Below are positions 34,701 to 45,427 of a DNA stretch of 64,000 nt, piece by piece. Position numbers and translations under genes: made by a program. The first letter of the stretch is position 1. Every line of letters begins with the position of its first letter. The DNA comes from Patella vulgata (Eukaryota; Mollusca; Gastropoda; Patellidae), in NCBI RefSeq assembly GCF_932274485.2, contig NC_065884.2, positions 35,855,540 to 35,919,539 on the forward strand. Direction: 5' to 3'. Below the pieces are notes generated by a model. That model searched no databases and was not told the DNA's origin. It saw nothing but the letters and a program-made list of their open reading frames with translations.

Positions 34701-34820
34701 CGCATATCGGACTGTAACTTCCTGAATTATGGCCCCTGATTGTACAAAAAATCACTTTCTTTTTAGCTTGTTCTCTATCCATCTCTCGAAAATGTGGGCG
34801 TATCCTGCCTGGCAGCTGCT
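31725..34820 (+). repeat. Hairpin-ended satellite elements, type B then type A
   Basis: Type B starts at 31725 (tttttatacggccacattga, hairpin) with four ~150 bp monomers ('gagttatggcccttgatcac', 'tttatacacagtgtttaagg', 'aagaagcctattgattttca'). A SINE-2 fragment interrupts at 32413-32605, and type-B 3' sequence resumes ('gcagaactttataaaaacc'). A type-A array follows from about 32727 to the 3' end 'cctgcctggcagc' near 34805-34818. Its A/B monomers alternate regularly. A small copy of hAT sequence ('acccaattctggccggttcg', shared with 9545) lies at about 34885-34945. Confidence 0.88.
32413..32605 (+). mobile_element. SINE-2, 5'-truncated
   Basis: Contains 'gacagctgtctagtccttcg', 'gatcccttggcagttggaat' and 'gaacagtaggacgtgaaac', then 'ttttcatttcatttt'. 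The tRNA head is missing. It lies between two parts of a type-B satellite element. Confidence 0.85.
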
Positions 34821-34939
34821 GGTTTTTGTTGATGTCTGGATATATTAAAGGGAATGGAAGCTTAAAAGTTTAAAACCCAGTTCCAACCCGGACCTCATTT
34901 GACCCAATTCTGGCCGGTTCGTTTCAAAATGGATTAATA

Positions 34940-37900
34940 ACTCTGGTGACTCTACAGTTCACAATTTTTATTTGATTTTGAGGAAACTTAAAATATAGGT
35001 CCAAAGATCTCAGTTCTTTTCGATATTGGCATAAATCGGACCATAACTTGATGGAATTGTGCATATCGGATAGTAAATTCCTGAATTATGGCCCCTGATT
35101 GTACGCAAAATCGCGTTTTTAGCTTGTGGTTCCTCTAGAGGTCAATATTTTTATCCAATTTAAAAAAAAAGTTTGAATATATCACCGTTACACCCTATTG
35201 ATGGTTGAATTCGAATTTCGTGAAAATCAGACCAAAACTGCCACACAAAATGGCCACCCCTTGTACGCAAATAGTGTAAATATATGGTATATCAAGGTTG
35301 TGGACCCTCCAGAGGACACAATTTAGATCTGATTTTGATTAAACTTGAAATACATGTTTATAACCCAAAGATCTTGGTTCCTTTCAATATTTGCGCATAT
35401 CGATCGTAACTGACTGAATTATGGCCCTTGATTTATGTACGAAAAATCGCTTTTTTAAATTGTGGTGCCTCTTAGAGGTAAAATTTTTTATCCGATTTGA
35501 AATAATCGTTGGAATATATCACTGTTACAATCTATTGATGATCGAGTTTGAATTTCGTGAAACATCGAACCAAAACTGCCGCACAATTGGGCCACCCCTC
35601 GTACGCAAATAGTTTGAATATATGGTGTATCAAGGTTGTGGACCCTCTAGAGGCCACATTTTTGATATGATTTGATGAAACTTGAAATACATGTTTATAA
35701 CCTAATGATCTTGGCTCCTTTTGATATTCGCCCATATCGATTGTTAATTACTGATAATTACCGCCAGAGTTATGGCCCTTGATCACTTTGAAAAATCTTG
35801 TGGACGCTCTAGAGGCCAAAGTTAATATTCGATTGACTTTAAATTTATACTCAGTGTTTAAGGTCATGAGACGAAGAAGCTTATTGATTTTCAGCGATTT
35901 CCTATAATTACTGCCAGAGTTATGGCCCGTCTGTCCGTCCGTCGGTCCTGCGTCCACAATTTAATATCGGATTGACTTTAAATTTATACACAGTGTTTAA
36001 GGTTATGAGACGAAGAAGCCTATTGATTTTCAGCGATTTCCGATAATTACTGCCAGAGTTATTGCCCTTGATCACTTTGAAAAATCTTGTGGACGCTCTA
36101 GAGGCCAAAGATAATATCCGATTGACTTTTAATTATACACAGTGTTTAAGGTTTCAGCGATTTCCGATAATTACTGCCAGAGTTATGGCCCTTGTTCACT
36201 TTGAAAAATCTTGTGGACGCTCTAGAGGCCAAAGTTAATATCCCATTGACTTTAAATTTATACACAGTGTTTAAGGTCATTAGACGAAGAAGCCTATTGA
36301 TTTTCAATGATTTCCGATAATTACTGCAAGAGTTATGGCCCTTGATCACTTCAAGAAATCTTGTGGACGCTCTAGAAGTCCTTGATCACTTTGTGACACT
36401 CTAAAGGCTAAAGTTATCATCCGATTGACTTCAGATTGAAACACAAAGTTTAAAGTAGCTAAGTCTCTAACTTAATATCATCAAAAATTTTCAACACTGA
36501 AAACACGAATTATTTGTCAATTCAAATCAACATTGGTCTTGTGATCTTATAGGGAAAAGATGGGCTTCTGATATCCAATATTCAAGACAAAATAAACATT
36601 TTACCATTTGTACACGAATCGTGTACCATAATGCATTTCAGCACTATTTGGAACATGGGACTCAAAGAGGCTAGACATATTCCACAAGTCATTTCAAATG
36701 GTGACGCTATATTCTTATCTTGAGAGCATACTCAATAAATACCATCGGTGTAGACTGGAATAACCAGACGCTAAAGATTGTCATTTAATTGAGACTTTGG
36801 CGCATTTCGCCGAATATAACTGACTAGAAATTACATGTATAGTAAAAACAGAAACGATTGAATGTAACTCAGTTTATATACATTCATATTACATTATTAT
36901 ATGCGTTGCGACCCATTTGTGTCAATTTCTAGGTCCCATATATTAGCGATTTAGCTCCTTTAAGATCTTGAGACGAACAAGTATATTGATTTTCAATGAA
37001 TTTTTATGACTTGAACAGCTAAATCCTTGATATTAAAAGTTTTGTATTAAGAACTTTTGGGGCAGAACTTTATAAAAACCAGACAAATTTTAATGGTTTT
37101 CTGATAATTACTTATTGAGTTGTTGCTCTTAATCAGATTTTAGTTTATTATGAATGTTTCATTACCGAAAAAAGTAAAAATATGCGACAACTCTTGTTGA
37201 CTGCCCGGGAGATTTAGCGGCTGTAGGTGTATGTTTCATTGCCTGGCAACCTATCTTTTAGCTTGTGGTGCCTCTAGAGGTCAAATTTTTTATCCGATTT
37301 AAAAAAAAACGTTGGGAATATATCACTGTTACACCCTATATATGAATTATGGCCCTTGATTTATGTACAAAGAATCGCATTTTAGGTTGTGAAAATCAGA
37401 CCAAATTGAAATACATGTTTATAACCCAAAGACCTTGGTTCCATTTGATATTCGTGCATATCGGATAGCAAATTCCTGAATTATGGCCATTGATTGCAGG
37501 AAAAATTGTGTTTTTAGCTTGTGGTTCCTCAGACGTCACCATTTTTATCTGATTGAAAAAAACTTTTGAATATATCACTGTTATACCCTAATAACAACGG
37601 AGTTCGAATTTCGTGAAAATGGGACAAAAACCGTCGGACAAATGGTCGCCCGTCGTATGCAAATAGTGTAAATATATGGTATATCAAGGTTGTAGACCTT
37701 GGTTCCTTTTGTTATTCGTGCATATCGGATAGCAAATTCTTGAATTATGGCCATTGATTGCAGGAAAAATTGCGTTTTTAGCTTGTGGTCACCATTTTTA
37801 TCTGATTGCAAAAAAACTTTTGAATATATCACTGTTACACCCTAATAACAACAGAGTTCGAATTTCGTGAAAATGGGACAAAAACAGTCGGACAAATGGT

Positions 37901-38115
37901 CACCCGTCGTATGCAAATAGTGTAAATATATAGTATATCAAGGTTGGGGACTCTCTAGAAGTCACAATTGTGATCTGATTTTGATGAAACTTGAAATATA
38001 CCTTTATAACCCAAAGTTCTTTGTTCCTGTGGATATTTGCGCGTAATCGATCATAACTTCCTGAATTATGGCCCTTGATTCTACGAAAAATCTTTTTGTT
38101 TAGCTTGTTCTCTAT
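34940..38115 (+). repeat. Composite block of type-A and type-B satellite fragments
   Basis: Type-A monomers at 34940-35750, type-B monomers at 35751-36400, a block of repeat R3 at 36668-36938, a type-B 3' end at 37045-37256 (hairpin variant 'attgcctggcaac'), then type-A monomers again to 38115, where 'gcttgttctctatccatc' marks the usual approach to the type-A 3' end without the final hairpin. The order implies repeated insertion of one element into another. Confidence 0.8.
36668..36938 (+). repeat. Dispersed repeat R3, copy 1
   Basis: Matches 56733-56948 in the same orientation: 'aggcta..catat.ccaca', 'gtgtagactggaataa.cagacg', 'cagtttatatacattcatatta' and 'attattatatgc.ttgc.acccattt'. Unknown type. 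It lies inside the satellite block. Confidence 0.7.
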
Positions 38116-38261
38116 CCATCACTTGCAAAATGCTGGTTCATTCTGCACTTAATAAAAACATGGTAATGCTTGAACTTTTTCTAATTCGTTCGTTTTCTCT
38201 TATCTGGTGACAGTCAATTCTTTTTATGACATACAGCTGTGTATCTGTATATTTATAGCTC

Positions 38262-38450
38262 ATAACTTCAGTCAGTTATATAGAAGGATAACTTGTGTTG
38301 GTCATTTTTTGCGCCACTTCGTGTTTTTTCAAATGTACGTTACGCATCTACCGTAGCAATGATCTCTGTGTTAAAATTATATTTGGAATGTGTTTAACCA
38401 GTTCTATCACATATGTAATAATGGCTGACACCAATATTGTTCTCTAAAAT
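38262..38450 (+). repeat. Inverted repeat arm 1 flanking the terminal exon
   Basis: Reverse complement of 42370-42557, with 'cttcagtcagttatatagaa', 'aatgatctctgtgttaaaat', 'tctatcacatatgt' and 'gacaccaatattgt' in order. It lies 120 bp before the last exon of the Caprin-like gene. Confidence 0.7.
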
Positions 38451-38569
38451 CGGCTTGACACTATCTTTGTCTATCAAAACTGTGAATTTTGATGAAAAGA
38501 ATGGTCCAGGTGGTTTTTCAATATGCAATCATCAAATGCTTAAGATAATCTAATTTTGTCTGTTTTCAG

Positions 38570-38646
38570 GATCAAGAGGTGGTCAACCTAGAGCAGGAAA
38601 TACACATGGAGGGGGACGTGGTGGATTTGGGCGTCCTCAGAACTAA
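38570..38646 (+). CDS. Last coding exon of the Caprin-like gene (RGG tail and stop)
   Basis: A strong acceptor, ttgtctgttttcag, ends at 38569. The exon supplies the last two bases of a Gly codon and then reads SRGGQPRAGNTHGGGRGGFG before RPQN and TAA at 38644-38646. RGG/GRGG boxes are arginine-methylation and RNA-binding motifs, and an RGG-rich end following a YQ-rich segment fits Caprin-type proteins. Phase agrees with the donor at 20201. The 3' UTR follows, with a possible poly(A) signal at 39014. Confidence 0.65.
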
Positions 38647-39013
38647 CATTGATAGCTAAACAACATATTGTGGCAACTGAATTACAAACATATTATGGCA
38701 ACTGAATTACAATGTGGACATAGAAAATTCACTGGTCTCAAATTTTCCACATTCAAAAACAAAAAAAATATAACTTTTTTATATTGACGAGCAAGGCAGT
38801 TTATCAACTATTTAATTAATATATATATTATAGCGTGTGATATTTTAATTATCTGGGACCAGTCACTTTTCTTTCAAAAAAAATATATGTGACCCGTTAC
38901 AGCTAAATGAGCTATAAACAAAACAAGTGAAAACATTGATTTTGGTCGAAATTGAGATTTTCACAAAAATGAGTATAAATATACTATCTATCAACCTAAA
39001 TGATCAAAATGGC

Positions 39014-39019
39014 AATAAA
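39014..39019 (+). promoter_or_regulatory. Candidate poly(A) signal AATAAA
   Basis: The first AATAAA after the stop codon at 38646, followed within 35 bases by GT-rich sequence. It would give a ~390 base 3' UTR. A second AATAAA at 41776 is an alternative. Confidence 0.4.
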
Positions 39020-39077
39020 ACATTTTGAAACACCTTTATTTGGACGTTCTGTGAGAGACCGTATTCATGAATTTTAA

Positions 39078-40013
39078 TTTTTTTATACGCCCACATTGGA
39101 AATGTGATCGTATATTGCCGTCGTCCCGTACGTCTGTCTGTCCCTACGTCCGTCCGTCTCCACAATTTCTTGTGAACACTCTACAGACTACATTTATCAT
39201 CTGATTGTTTCGAAATTGATATATGTTATTAACATTAGTGAGATGAAGAAGCCTTTTGATTTTCAACGATTTCCAATAATTACTGTCAGAGTTATAGCCC
39301 TTGATCACTTTGAAATATCTTGTGGATGCTCTAGAGGCTAAAGTTAATATTCGATTGACTTTGGATTTATACACAGTGTTTAAGGCCGTGAGATGAAGAA
39401 GCCCAATGATTTCAGATAATTACTGCCAGAGTTATGGCCCTTGATCACTTTGAATAATCTTGTGGATGCTCTAGAAACCAAAGTTATCATCCGATTGACT
39501 TTAGATTAATAAACAGAGTTTATGGCCCTTGTTTCACTTTGTTGAATCTTGTGAACGTTTGAACGACAAAAGTTATCACCTAATCTGTATGAAATTCATA
39601 TGCATCATTTAAATTAGTGAAATAAAGAAGCCTATTGAATGTCAGCAATTTCTGTCAATTACGTCTAGAGTTATGACCCTTGATTTACTTTGTTGAACTT
39701 TGTGAACGTTCGAACGACAAAAGTTATCATCAAATCTGTATGAAATTTATATGCATTATTTGAATTAGTAAAAAGAAAAAGCCTGTCGAATTTCAACAAT
39801 TTCTGTAGATTACTTCCAGAATTACGGCCCTTGTTTTAGTTTTTAGAACCTTGTGAACCCTCAAACAACGAAAATCATAATGTCATCTGCATAAAATTGT
39901 CTATTAAATTCCCCTAATTACCTACAAAAGAATAAATATGTGACAACCCTTGTCGACTGCTCGGACGATTTAGCTGCTGTGGGCGTATGTTTTGTTGCCT
40001 GGCAACTTATCTT
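39078..40013 (+). repeat. Hairpin-ended satellite element, type B (complete)
   Basis: 5' hairpin tacgcccacattggaaatgtg, 'gtctgtctgtcc', about five ~150 bp monomers of two subtypes, and the 3' end 'gggcgtatgttttgttgcct' with hairpin gttgcctggcaac. It lies just after the candidate poly(A) site of the Caprin-like gene. Confidence 0.88.
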
Positions 40014-40059
40014 TTTTCTTTGCTTGCCGAAGGACGATCAGGTAATCCCCTTGCGTAAT

Positions 40060-40745
40060 TCTTGGCATCATTGTGAAGCGTTACATCTCTAATTAAAAAA
40101 TATGACCGAACTACTACCGATGATATCATTTACATCGAGTACAAATGAGTTTAAAAATGTAAACAATTAACCTGTTTAAAGTCAGAGCAGGTTGACTCAT
40201 TTGCTGATTGGCCCAGACATCCCATGTGGCATATCATAAATTAATCAACTAGGTTAAACCCGAAACTTGTCATTGAAAAATACTAATAAATTATCATGGA
40301 TTAATGAGTCGTTGATTGATAATTGTCAGTAATATTATATGTGAAACCTTTCTCAAGTCATTATTTACCCTGAATAATTAATCCAAGCGATGATTATTTG
40401 ACATTTCGTTTCATCTTAAAAAAGAAAATCATAAATTTATGTTGATAGTTGAATTTTGATTACTGTGGCTTTATACGACATATAAAATGTACAAGCATGG
40501 CTAATTGGACATTAATGTTTCAAATTTTATTATTAGCAAGGTTCGGAAACATTAGAACAACGAAAAAGTCATAAAGCGACGAATCTCAAGTTAGAAAATT
40601 CCCCGCCGTTGGTTTCACTATTCCAAAAATCCCTAAAATGAACGTAAGCATCTCTTACACAGGAAATTGAAATTTCAATAATTCTATCAGTGATTCACAT
40701 TCTGATACTCTTACACTTCCTGAAAATAACATGTACACACAAAAC
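40060..40745 (+). repeat. Dispersed repeat R2, copy B (uninterrupted)
   Basis: The reference copy for R2. It matches 15480-15789 and 17721-18020 in order with no intervening long-TIR element, which shows that element is an insertion in copy A. The left edge is uncertain. No coding potential. Confidence 0.6.
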
Positions 40746-41800
40746 CTTGATTTTCAAGAAATTTAACTTGATTACTCAAAGGATTTTAATCTCACGACAA
40801 CTAAAGGTTCTAATTAATTGATGAGATTAACAGAAGTTATTCTCATAAAAGTTATAATATACAAAACATTGATTACTAAAGTATGGAGTATTCTCATTTG
40901 TTGGAGTATTCTCATTTGTTGAATAGCAAATAAATTGCCTGGTTGCTATGTGATATTGTTTTGGAACATACCAACATCTTTAACTTGCTTTTTCTCAAAA
41001 CTTACATTCCTGACTTGGGCAGCTTCAAACAGACACAGCAAAGTCAATCTTTGCCTGAATGAAACCAACCACACATCATTTTGAAGGTATTGAATTAGAG
41101 AATGCGAAAAAAGCAATAACTTAATTTTCAAAATTTCCTCATTGCGACTCAATATGCCAACACGGGTCACATATAAAAAAAAGAAACCAAAAAAATGTGG
41201 ACAACCTTGACAGGACTTAATGGAAATTCTTGGTTTTCAACTGTTTTTGTGCAATAGAAGAACTACTATTTCTATAATAAGTATTTTTTTCTAGGAATTT
41301 ACAACGTTTTGGATACATTATCAAATAATTTGAATTTTGTTTTCTTATTGTGACCAAGAAAATAGTTGTAAAATTATGAGTTTCCATGGATTATTGTGGT
41401 CACTTGTGGATGTGTGGTGCAAATTTCAACGGACAACAACAAAATATAACATTACTTTCAAAAACCTTTCTATTCATTCTGGGAGACAATTTTTTTTTTT
41501 TTTTTACTGTGAACTATAATGTGATAGTAATTACTGGGAAATGTGATTAACAATTTAATTGTTAAAATTTGTAGTAAATTGACCATTTCTTTTTGTGTTA
41601 AATAGTGCTATTAGTCGTGTATAAAACTTTATTCTGCATTTATACTAAAACAAATATGTTATTAATTTTAACATAAAAATTTGAATTGTACCATTTTTTT
41701 TTCTTTTTCTACTTAAAGTACATTAAATTGATCACAGGATTTTGATCAATTATTTCATTTGGTTTTGCTTCAGACAATAAAATAGTCAACTTGATATCAG
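40746..41800. other. Unassigned AT-rich sequence
   Basis: Nothing recognised except a short tandem pair, 'agtattctcatttgttg', at about 40887-40921, and homopolymer runs. Confidence 0.4.
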
Positions 41801-42362
41801 TTTTTATACGCCCACATTGGAATGTGGCCGTATATTGTCGTCGCCCTCTTCCGTCCGCTGGTCCGTGCCTCCGTCGGTCTTGCTTGTGGACGCTCTAGAG
41901 GCTAAAGTTAATATCTGATTGACTGAGACGAAGAAGCCTGTTGACTTTAAATTTATACACAGTGTTTAAGGTCATGAGACAAAGAAGCCTATTGATTTTC
42001 AGCGATTTCCGATAATTACTGCCAGAGTTATGGCCCTTGATCACTTTGAAAAACCTTGTGGACTCTCTAAAGGCGAAAGTTAATATCTGATTGACTTTAA
42101 ATTTATACAGTGTTTAAGGTCATAAGACGAAGAAGCCTATTGATTTTCAGTGATTTCTGATAATTACTGCCAGAGTGATGGCCCTTGATCACTTTGAAAA
42201 ATCTTGTGGATGCTCTAAAGGCTAAAGTTAATATCTCATTGACTTTAAATTTATACACAGTGTTTGAGGTCACGAGGCGAAGAATCCTATTGATTTTCAA
42301 AGATTTCTGATAATTACTGCCAAAGTTATGGCCCTTGATCACTTTGAAAAATCTTGTGTACG
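41801..42362 (+). repeat. Hairpin-ended satellite element, type B, 3'-truncated
   Basis: 5' hairpin tacgcccacattggaatgtg, 'gtcgtcgccctcttccgtcc' and three to four ~150 bp monomers. It stops at 'aatcttgtgtacg', where inverted repeat arm 2 begins. Confidence 0.85.
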
Positions 42363-42369
42363 TTGTTAC

Positions 42370-42557
42370 TCTTAAAGGACAATATTGGTGTCAGTCATTA
42401 TCACATATGTGATAGAACTAATTAAACATGTTCCAAATATAATTTTAACACAGAGATCATTGCAACAATAGCTGAGTAATACAGGTTTCCTGAATCGGAA
42501 GTGATGAACGCCAAAGGAAAACACCAGTCATCCCTCTATATAACTGACTGAAGTGAC
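42370..42557 (-). repeat. Inverted repeat arm 2
   Basis: Counterpart of 38262-38450 (see there). The arms are ~188 bp, diverged by visible substitutions and small indels, and separated by 3.9 kb that includes the last coding exon. Confidence 0.7.
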
Positions 42558-42841
42558 ATGGGCGAATTTCTGCTCAATAATAATTCCTTCAAAGACCAAG
42601 TTGTAGGCCGTGGTGTGAAATTTCTAGCTTGTCTGCTTCTGTTTTTCCGTGCCGGCAAGTTTCGGTGAAAAAAAAAGTACATCATCTAATTCTTCTAGTA
42701 TTACTTTGTATTGCTAAACAACTTTTCTGTTATCCATTGTTTGACAGAAAACGTAAAATAAATACGGGCGTACTTATCAATGTGTGATGGTATTTGAATT
42801 TCGCGGTGATTTGGTTTTAACAGATCACATGACATAGCTCG

Positions 42842-43025
42842 CCAATCAGATACACACAACGAAAGGTTCAACAGGTAGTGTGGTGAAAGGTCACCTGCAC
42901 TTTGTTTACGTTTTGTTAGTAACGGTACATGGCGGAAGGATAGCTAAAACTGCATACTTCGTGTACATTTTGTTAAAAACACTGAGCTAAAACCGTTCAC
43001 TGCGACAAGCTGGGAAAAATTTAAG
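42842..43025 (+). promoter_or_regulatory. Candidate promoter and untranslated first exon
   Basis: A CCAAT box (gccaatcaga at 42841) is followed ~90 bp later by 'acggtacatggcggaagg', which combines a YY1-like ATGGCGG with an ETS-like GGAAG, and then a good donor, 'tttaag|gtatgtg', at 43025/43026. This is a typical TATA-less metazoan arrangement. No downstream exon was identified, and 43026-43644 shows nothing else. Confidence 0.3.
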
Positions 43026-43644
43026 GTATGTGCTAACCAGTAGATCAAATTAGATGGAAATGGCAGGCTTGTGAAGGAGACAAATGATGATTTGCTGGAC
43101 AAAACTCTCACTGGGGTATAGGCTGCTAATACAGACTTCTCACATTCCACGTTACCAACGTTAACAAAACTGTGCATGAAACATCACGATTCCAAAATTG
43201 TTGAAAAAAGTAATCTTTAGAAACAAGCAGCAAAAAAAAGAATAATAGGTCTGGTTAATTTAAGGGGATCATATCTTAACATTTTCCCATTTTCTTGCAA
43301 ATGCATGCTGATGAAGATCATATTCTCCTAAATGCATGACAACCTAGACCAAGGACTACTCGGCACAAGACCACTCAGACCATTAGAAGTCCACTCAGTC
43401 AAAGACAAAAGACCACTATGGTAAAGACTGTGTCACCATTGAGGTGAAATACAATGTGCAGTACTCGTACCCAAGTTGTTATGGAGAAAAATAGAACCGA
43501 AAAAGATGAGTTGGTACAAGTGTACTTGTATCAATATGTATCAATTATTCCTGCACCAGACTGAGCTTGCATGAGTCTCCTGGCTGAAAATGTTGCAGTG
43601 ACACTGATTTTAATAGTGATGATGATATTGATGAAATTATGTGA

Positions 43645-44202
43645 TTTTTATACGCCCACATTTAAATGTGGTCGTATATTGTCGTCGCCCCCATCCGGCG
43701 GTCCGGCGTCCACAATTGCTTGTGGACGCTCTAGAGTCTAAAGTTAATATCAAATTTATACACAGTGTTTAAGATCATGAGACGAAGAGGCCTATTGATT
43801 TTCAACGATTTCCGATAATTACTGCCAAAGTTATGGCCCTTGATCACTTTGCAAAATCTTGTGACACTCTAAAGGCTAAAGTTATCATCCGATTGACTTC
43901 AGATTGATACACAGAGTTTAAGATCTTGAGAGGAACAAGTATATTGATTTTCAATGAATTTTTATGACTTGGAACAGCTAAATCCATGATATTATAAGTT
44001 TTGTATACAAAACGTTAGCATGGGGTAGAACTTTATAAAAACCAAACAAATTCTAATGGTTTTCTCAGTTGTTGCTCTTAATCAGATTTTAGTGTATTAT
44101 AAATGTTTCATTACCAAAAAAAGTAAAAATATGCGACGATTTAGCTCGGACGATTTAGCTGCTGTGGGCATATGTTTCGTTGCCTGGCAACCTATCTTTT
44201 AT
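43645..44202 (+). repeat. Hairpin-ended satellite element, type B (short complete copy, 558 bp)
   Basis: 5' hairpin tacgcccacatttaaatgtg, two ~150 bp monomers, then the full non-satellite 3' region ('gtagaactttataaaaacc', 'ttgctcttaatcagatttta', 'atgtttcattacc') and the terminal hairpin gttgcctggcaac. It is the most compact model of the whole element. Confidence 0.9.
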
Positions 44203-44365
44203 GAGTAGGCCTACACCTGTATACATGTATTTTTGTAAGTGGTTTTTAAATTAAACATGTTTTACTTAAATGTACTGTACATGTCAATAAATTTTCATAT
44301 TATATTTTGTCACTTTATGCTTACTATATGTTTTTATTTTACTTTTTTTTTATTCTAATTCATTT

Positions 44366-44610
44366 CCGACAGTTTCCCCTTGTCAGTGGTGCAGACGGAG
44401 GGGCTGACAAGGCACAAGGACAGCAGTCTAATCGAGGTCCCGTGTATACATTGGTGTGCATGTAAAAAAATCCCTTGGTAGTTGGAATTCGATATAAGCG
44501 TAGGCCATAGTGCTGTGCCCGGGCAAAATTTCCCTCATAGCACACTGTATGGCGTATGCCCAGTACATGTATAGGAGCACAACAGTATGACGTTAAACCC
44601 CATTTCATTT
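44366..44610 (+). mobile_element. SINE-2, 5'-truncated, with 11 bp target duplication
   Basis: Runs from 'ccgacagtttccccttgtca' to 'taaaccccatttcattt'. Flanked by ctaattcattt at 44355-44365 and 44611-44621. Lacks the tRNA head. Confidence 0.9.
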
Positions 44611-44962
44611 CTAATTCATTTTACTAGAACCATATTTTACTTAGGTAACTGTTTGTTTTTCTCTTATATGTCCTTTTATTAACTGGTTGCCAACCAGTGG
44701 TTGGTATATATCTTTTAATTTGGTGCAGTGTATATGGCCACAAGACCTGATCTGTGTGTAAATACATGTATTCTGTGAATATAAGAACCTGAACAGCACA
44801 TTAGAAACCGTTTTCCAGTTTTAATACACTTTATAAATGATATTATTATTATTATATACATTTTTCATTAATACTAGTGGTGTATGGTATTGTGTACGCG
44901 GAAATTTATGTAATTGGATTTGCTTTTTGTTTTTTTCTGTACATATCTTATACTCTCTTGTA

Positions 44963-45238
44963 GGGGGGTTGGGTAGCCGAATGGGTAGCATGTGCGCGCT
45001 GTATCATGAGGTCTGTCATTGAGTCCACTGGTGTGGTTTAGATTCCATGGCTGTACGTGACAAGGAGAAGGGTCGCCTGTCAAACCTCATGGGTTTTCTC
45101 TGGGTTCTCCGGTTTCCTCCCACTGCTAAAGACCACTACACACAAGCCAATTATTTGAATAAAATTGAACCATGTGTTAGTCCCGAAATTACCTGATTTG
45201 TGTCGAGTGGAAGTTAAACCCCATCTCTCTCTCTCTCT
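44963..45238 (+). mobile_element. SINE-1, full length
   Basis: Head ggttgggtagccgaatggg (A box); the B box is degraded ('ggtttagattcc'). Complete body and (ct)n tail. Flanks 'tatactctcttgta' and 'tatactcttata' are an imperfect target duplication, so this copy is older than the one at 12584. Confidence 0.9.
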
Positions 45239-45377
45239 ATACTCTTATAAGTCTATTGTTTTCTTTTTTAAAAAAAATAGTATAATTGATGATGGTGAAT
45301 TATTATTAATTGTATCGTTCAGATCACATGGTATTATTATTGGTTTTTTTTATTTATTCTTCAAGTAAAGGTTACAA

Positions 45378-45427
45378 ACGAGAATTAACATTGGAGTCAA
45401 TGAGGAAATCTTGAGTGATCTGTGTCC
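45378..45427 (-). repeat. End fragment of the ggacacag MITE
   Basis: About 50 bp matching the first 50 bp of 8731-9190 in inverted orientation ('gagaattaacattggagtca', 'gtgatctgtgtcc'). Confidence 0.75.

Larger units (their letters stand above)
20201..38569 (+). other. 18.4 kb terminal intron of the Caprin-like gene
   Basis: Begins gtatgc and ends ctgttttcag. Exon phase agrees across it: one base of a Gly codon is left at 20200 and two bases are supplied at 38570. It holds two blocks of hairpin-ended satellite elements, an antisense SGNH/zinc-finger element, SINEs and a hAT fragment. 20201-21119 shows nothing I can name. Confidence 0.6.

Noticed and set aside
42944-43177. 77-codon minus-strand frame near 43 kb
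   Set aside because: No motif, and it overlaps a better-supported + strand donor/first exon candidate.
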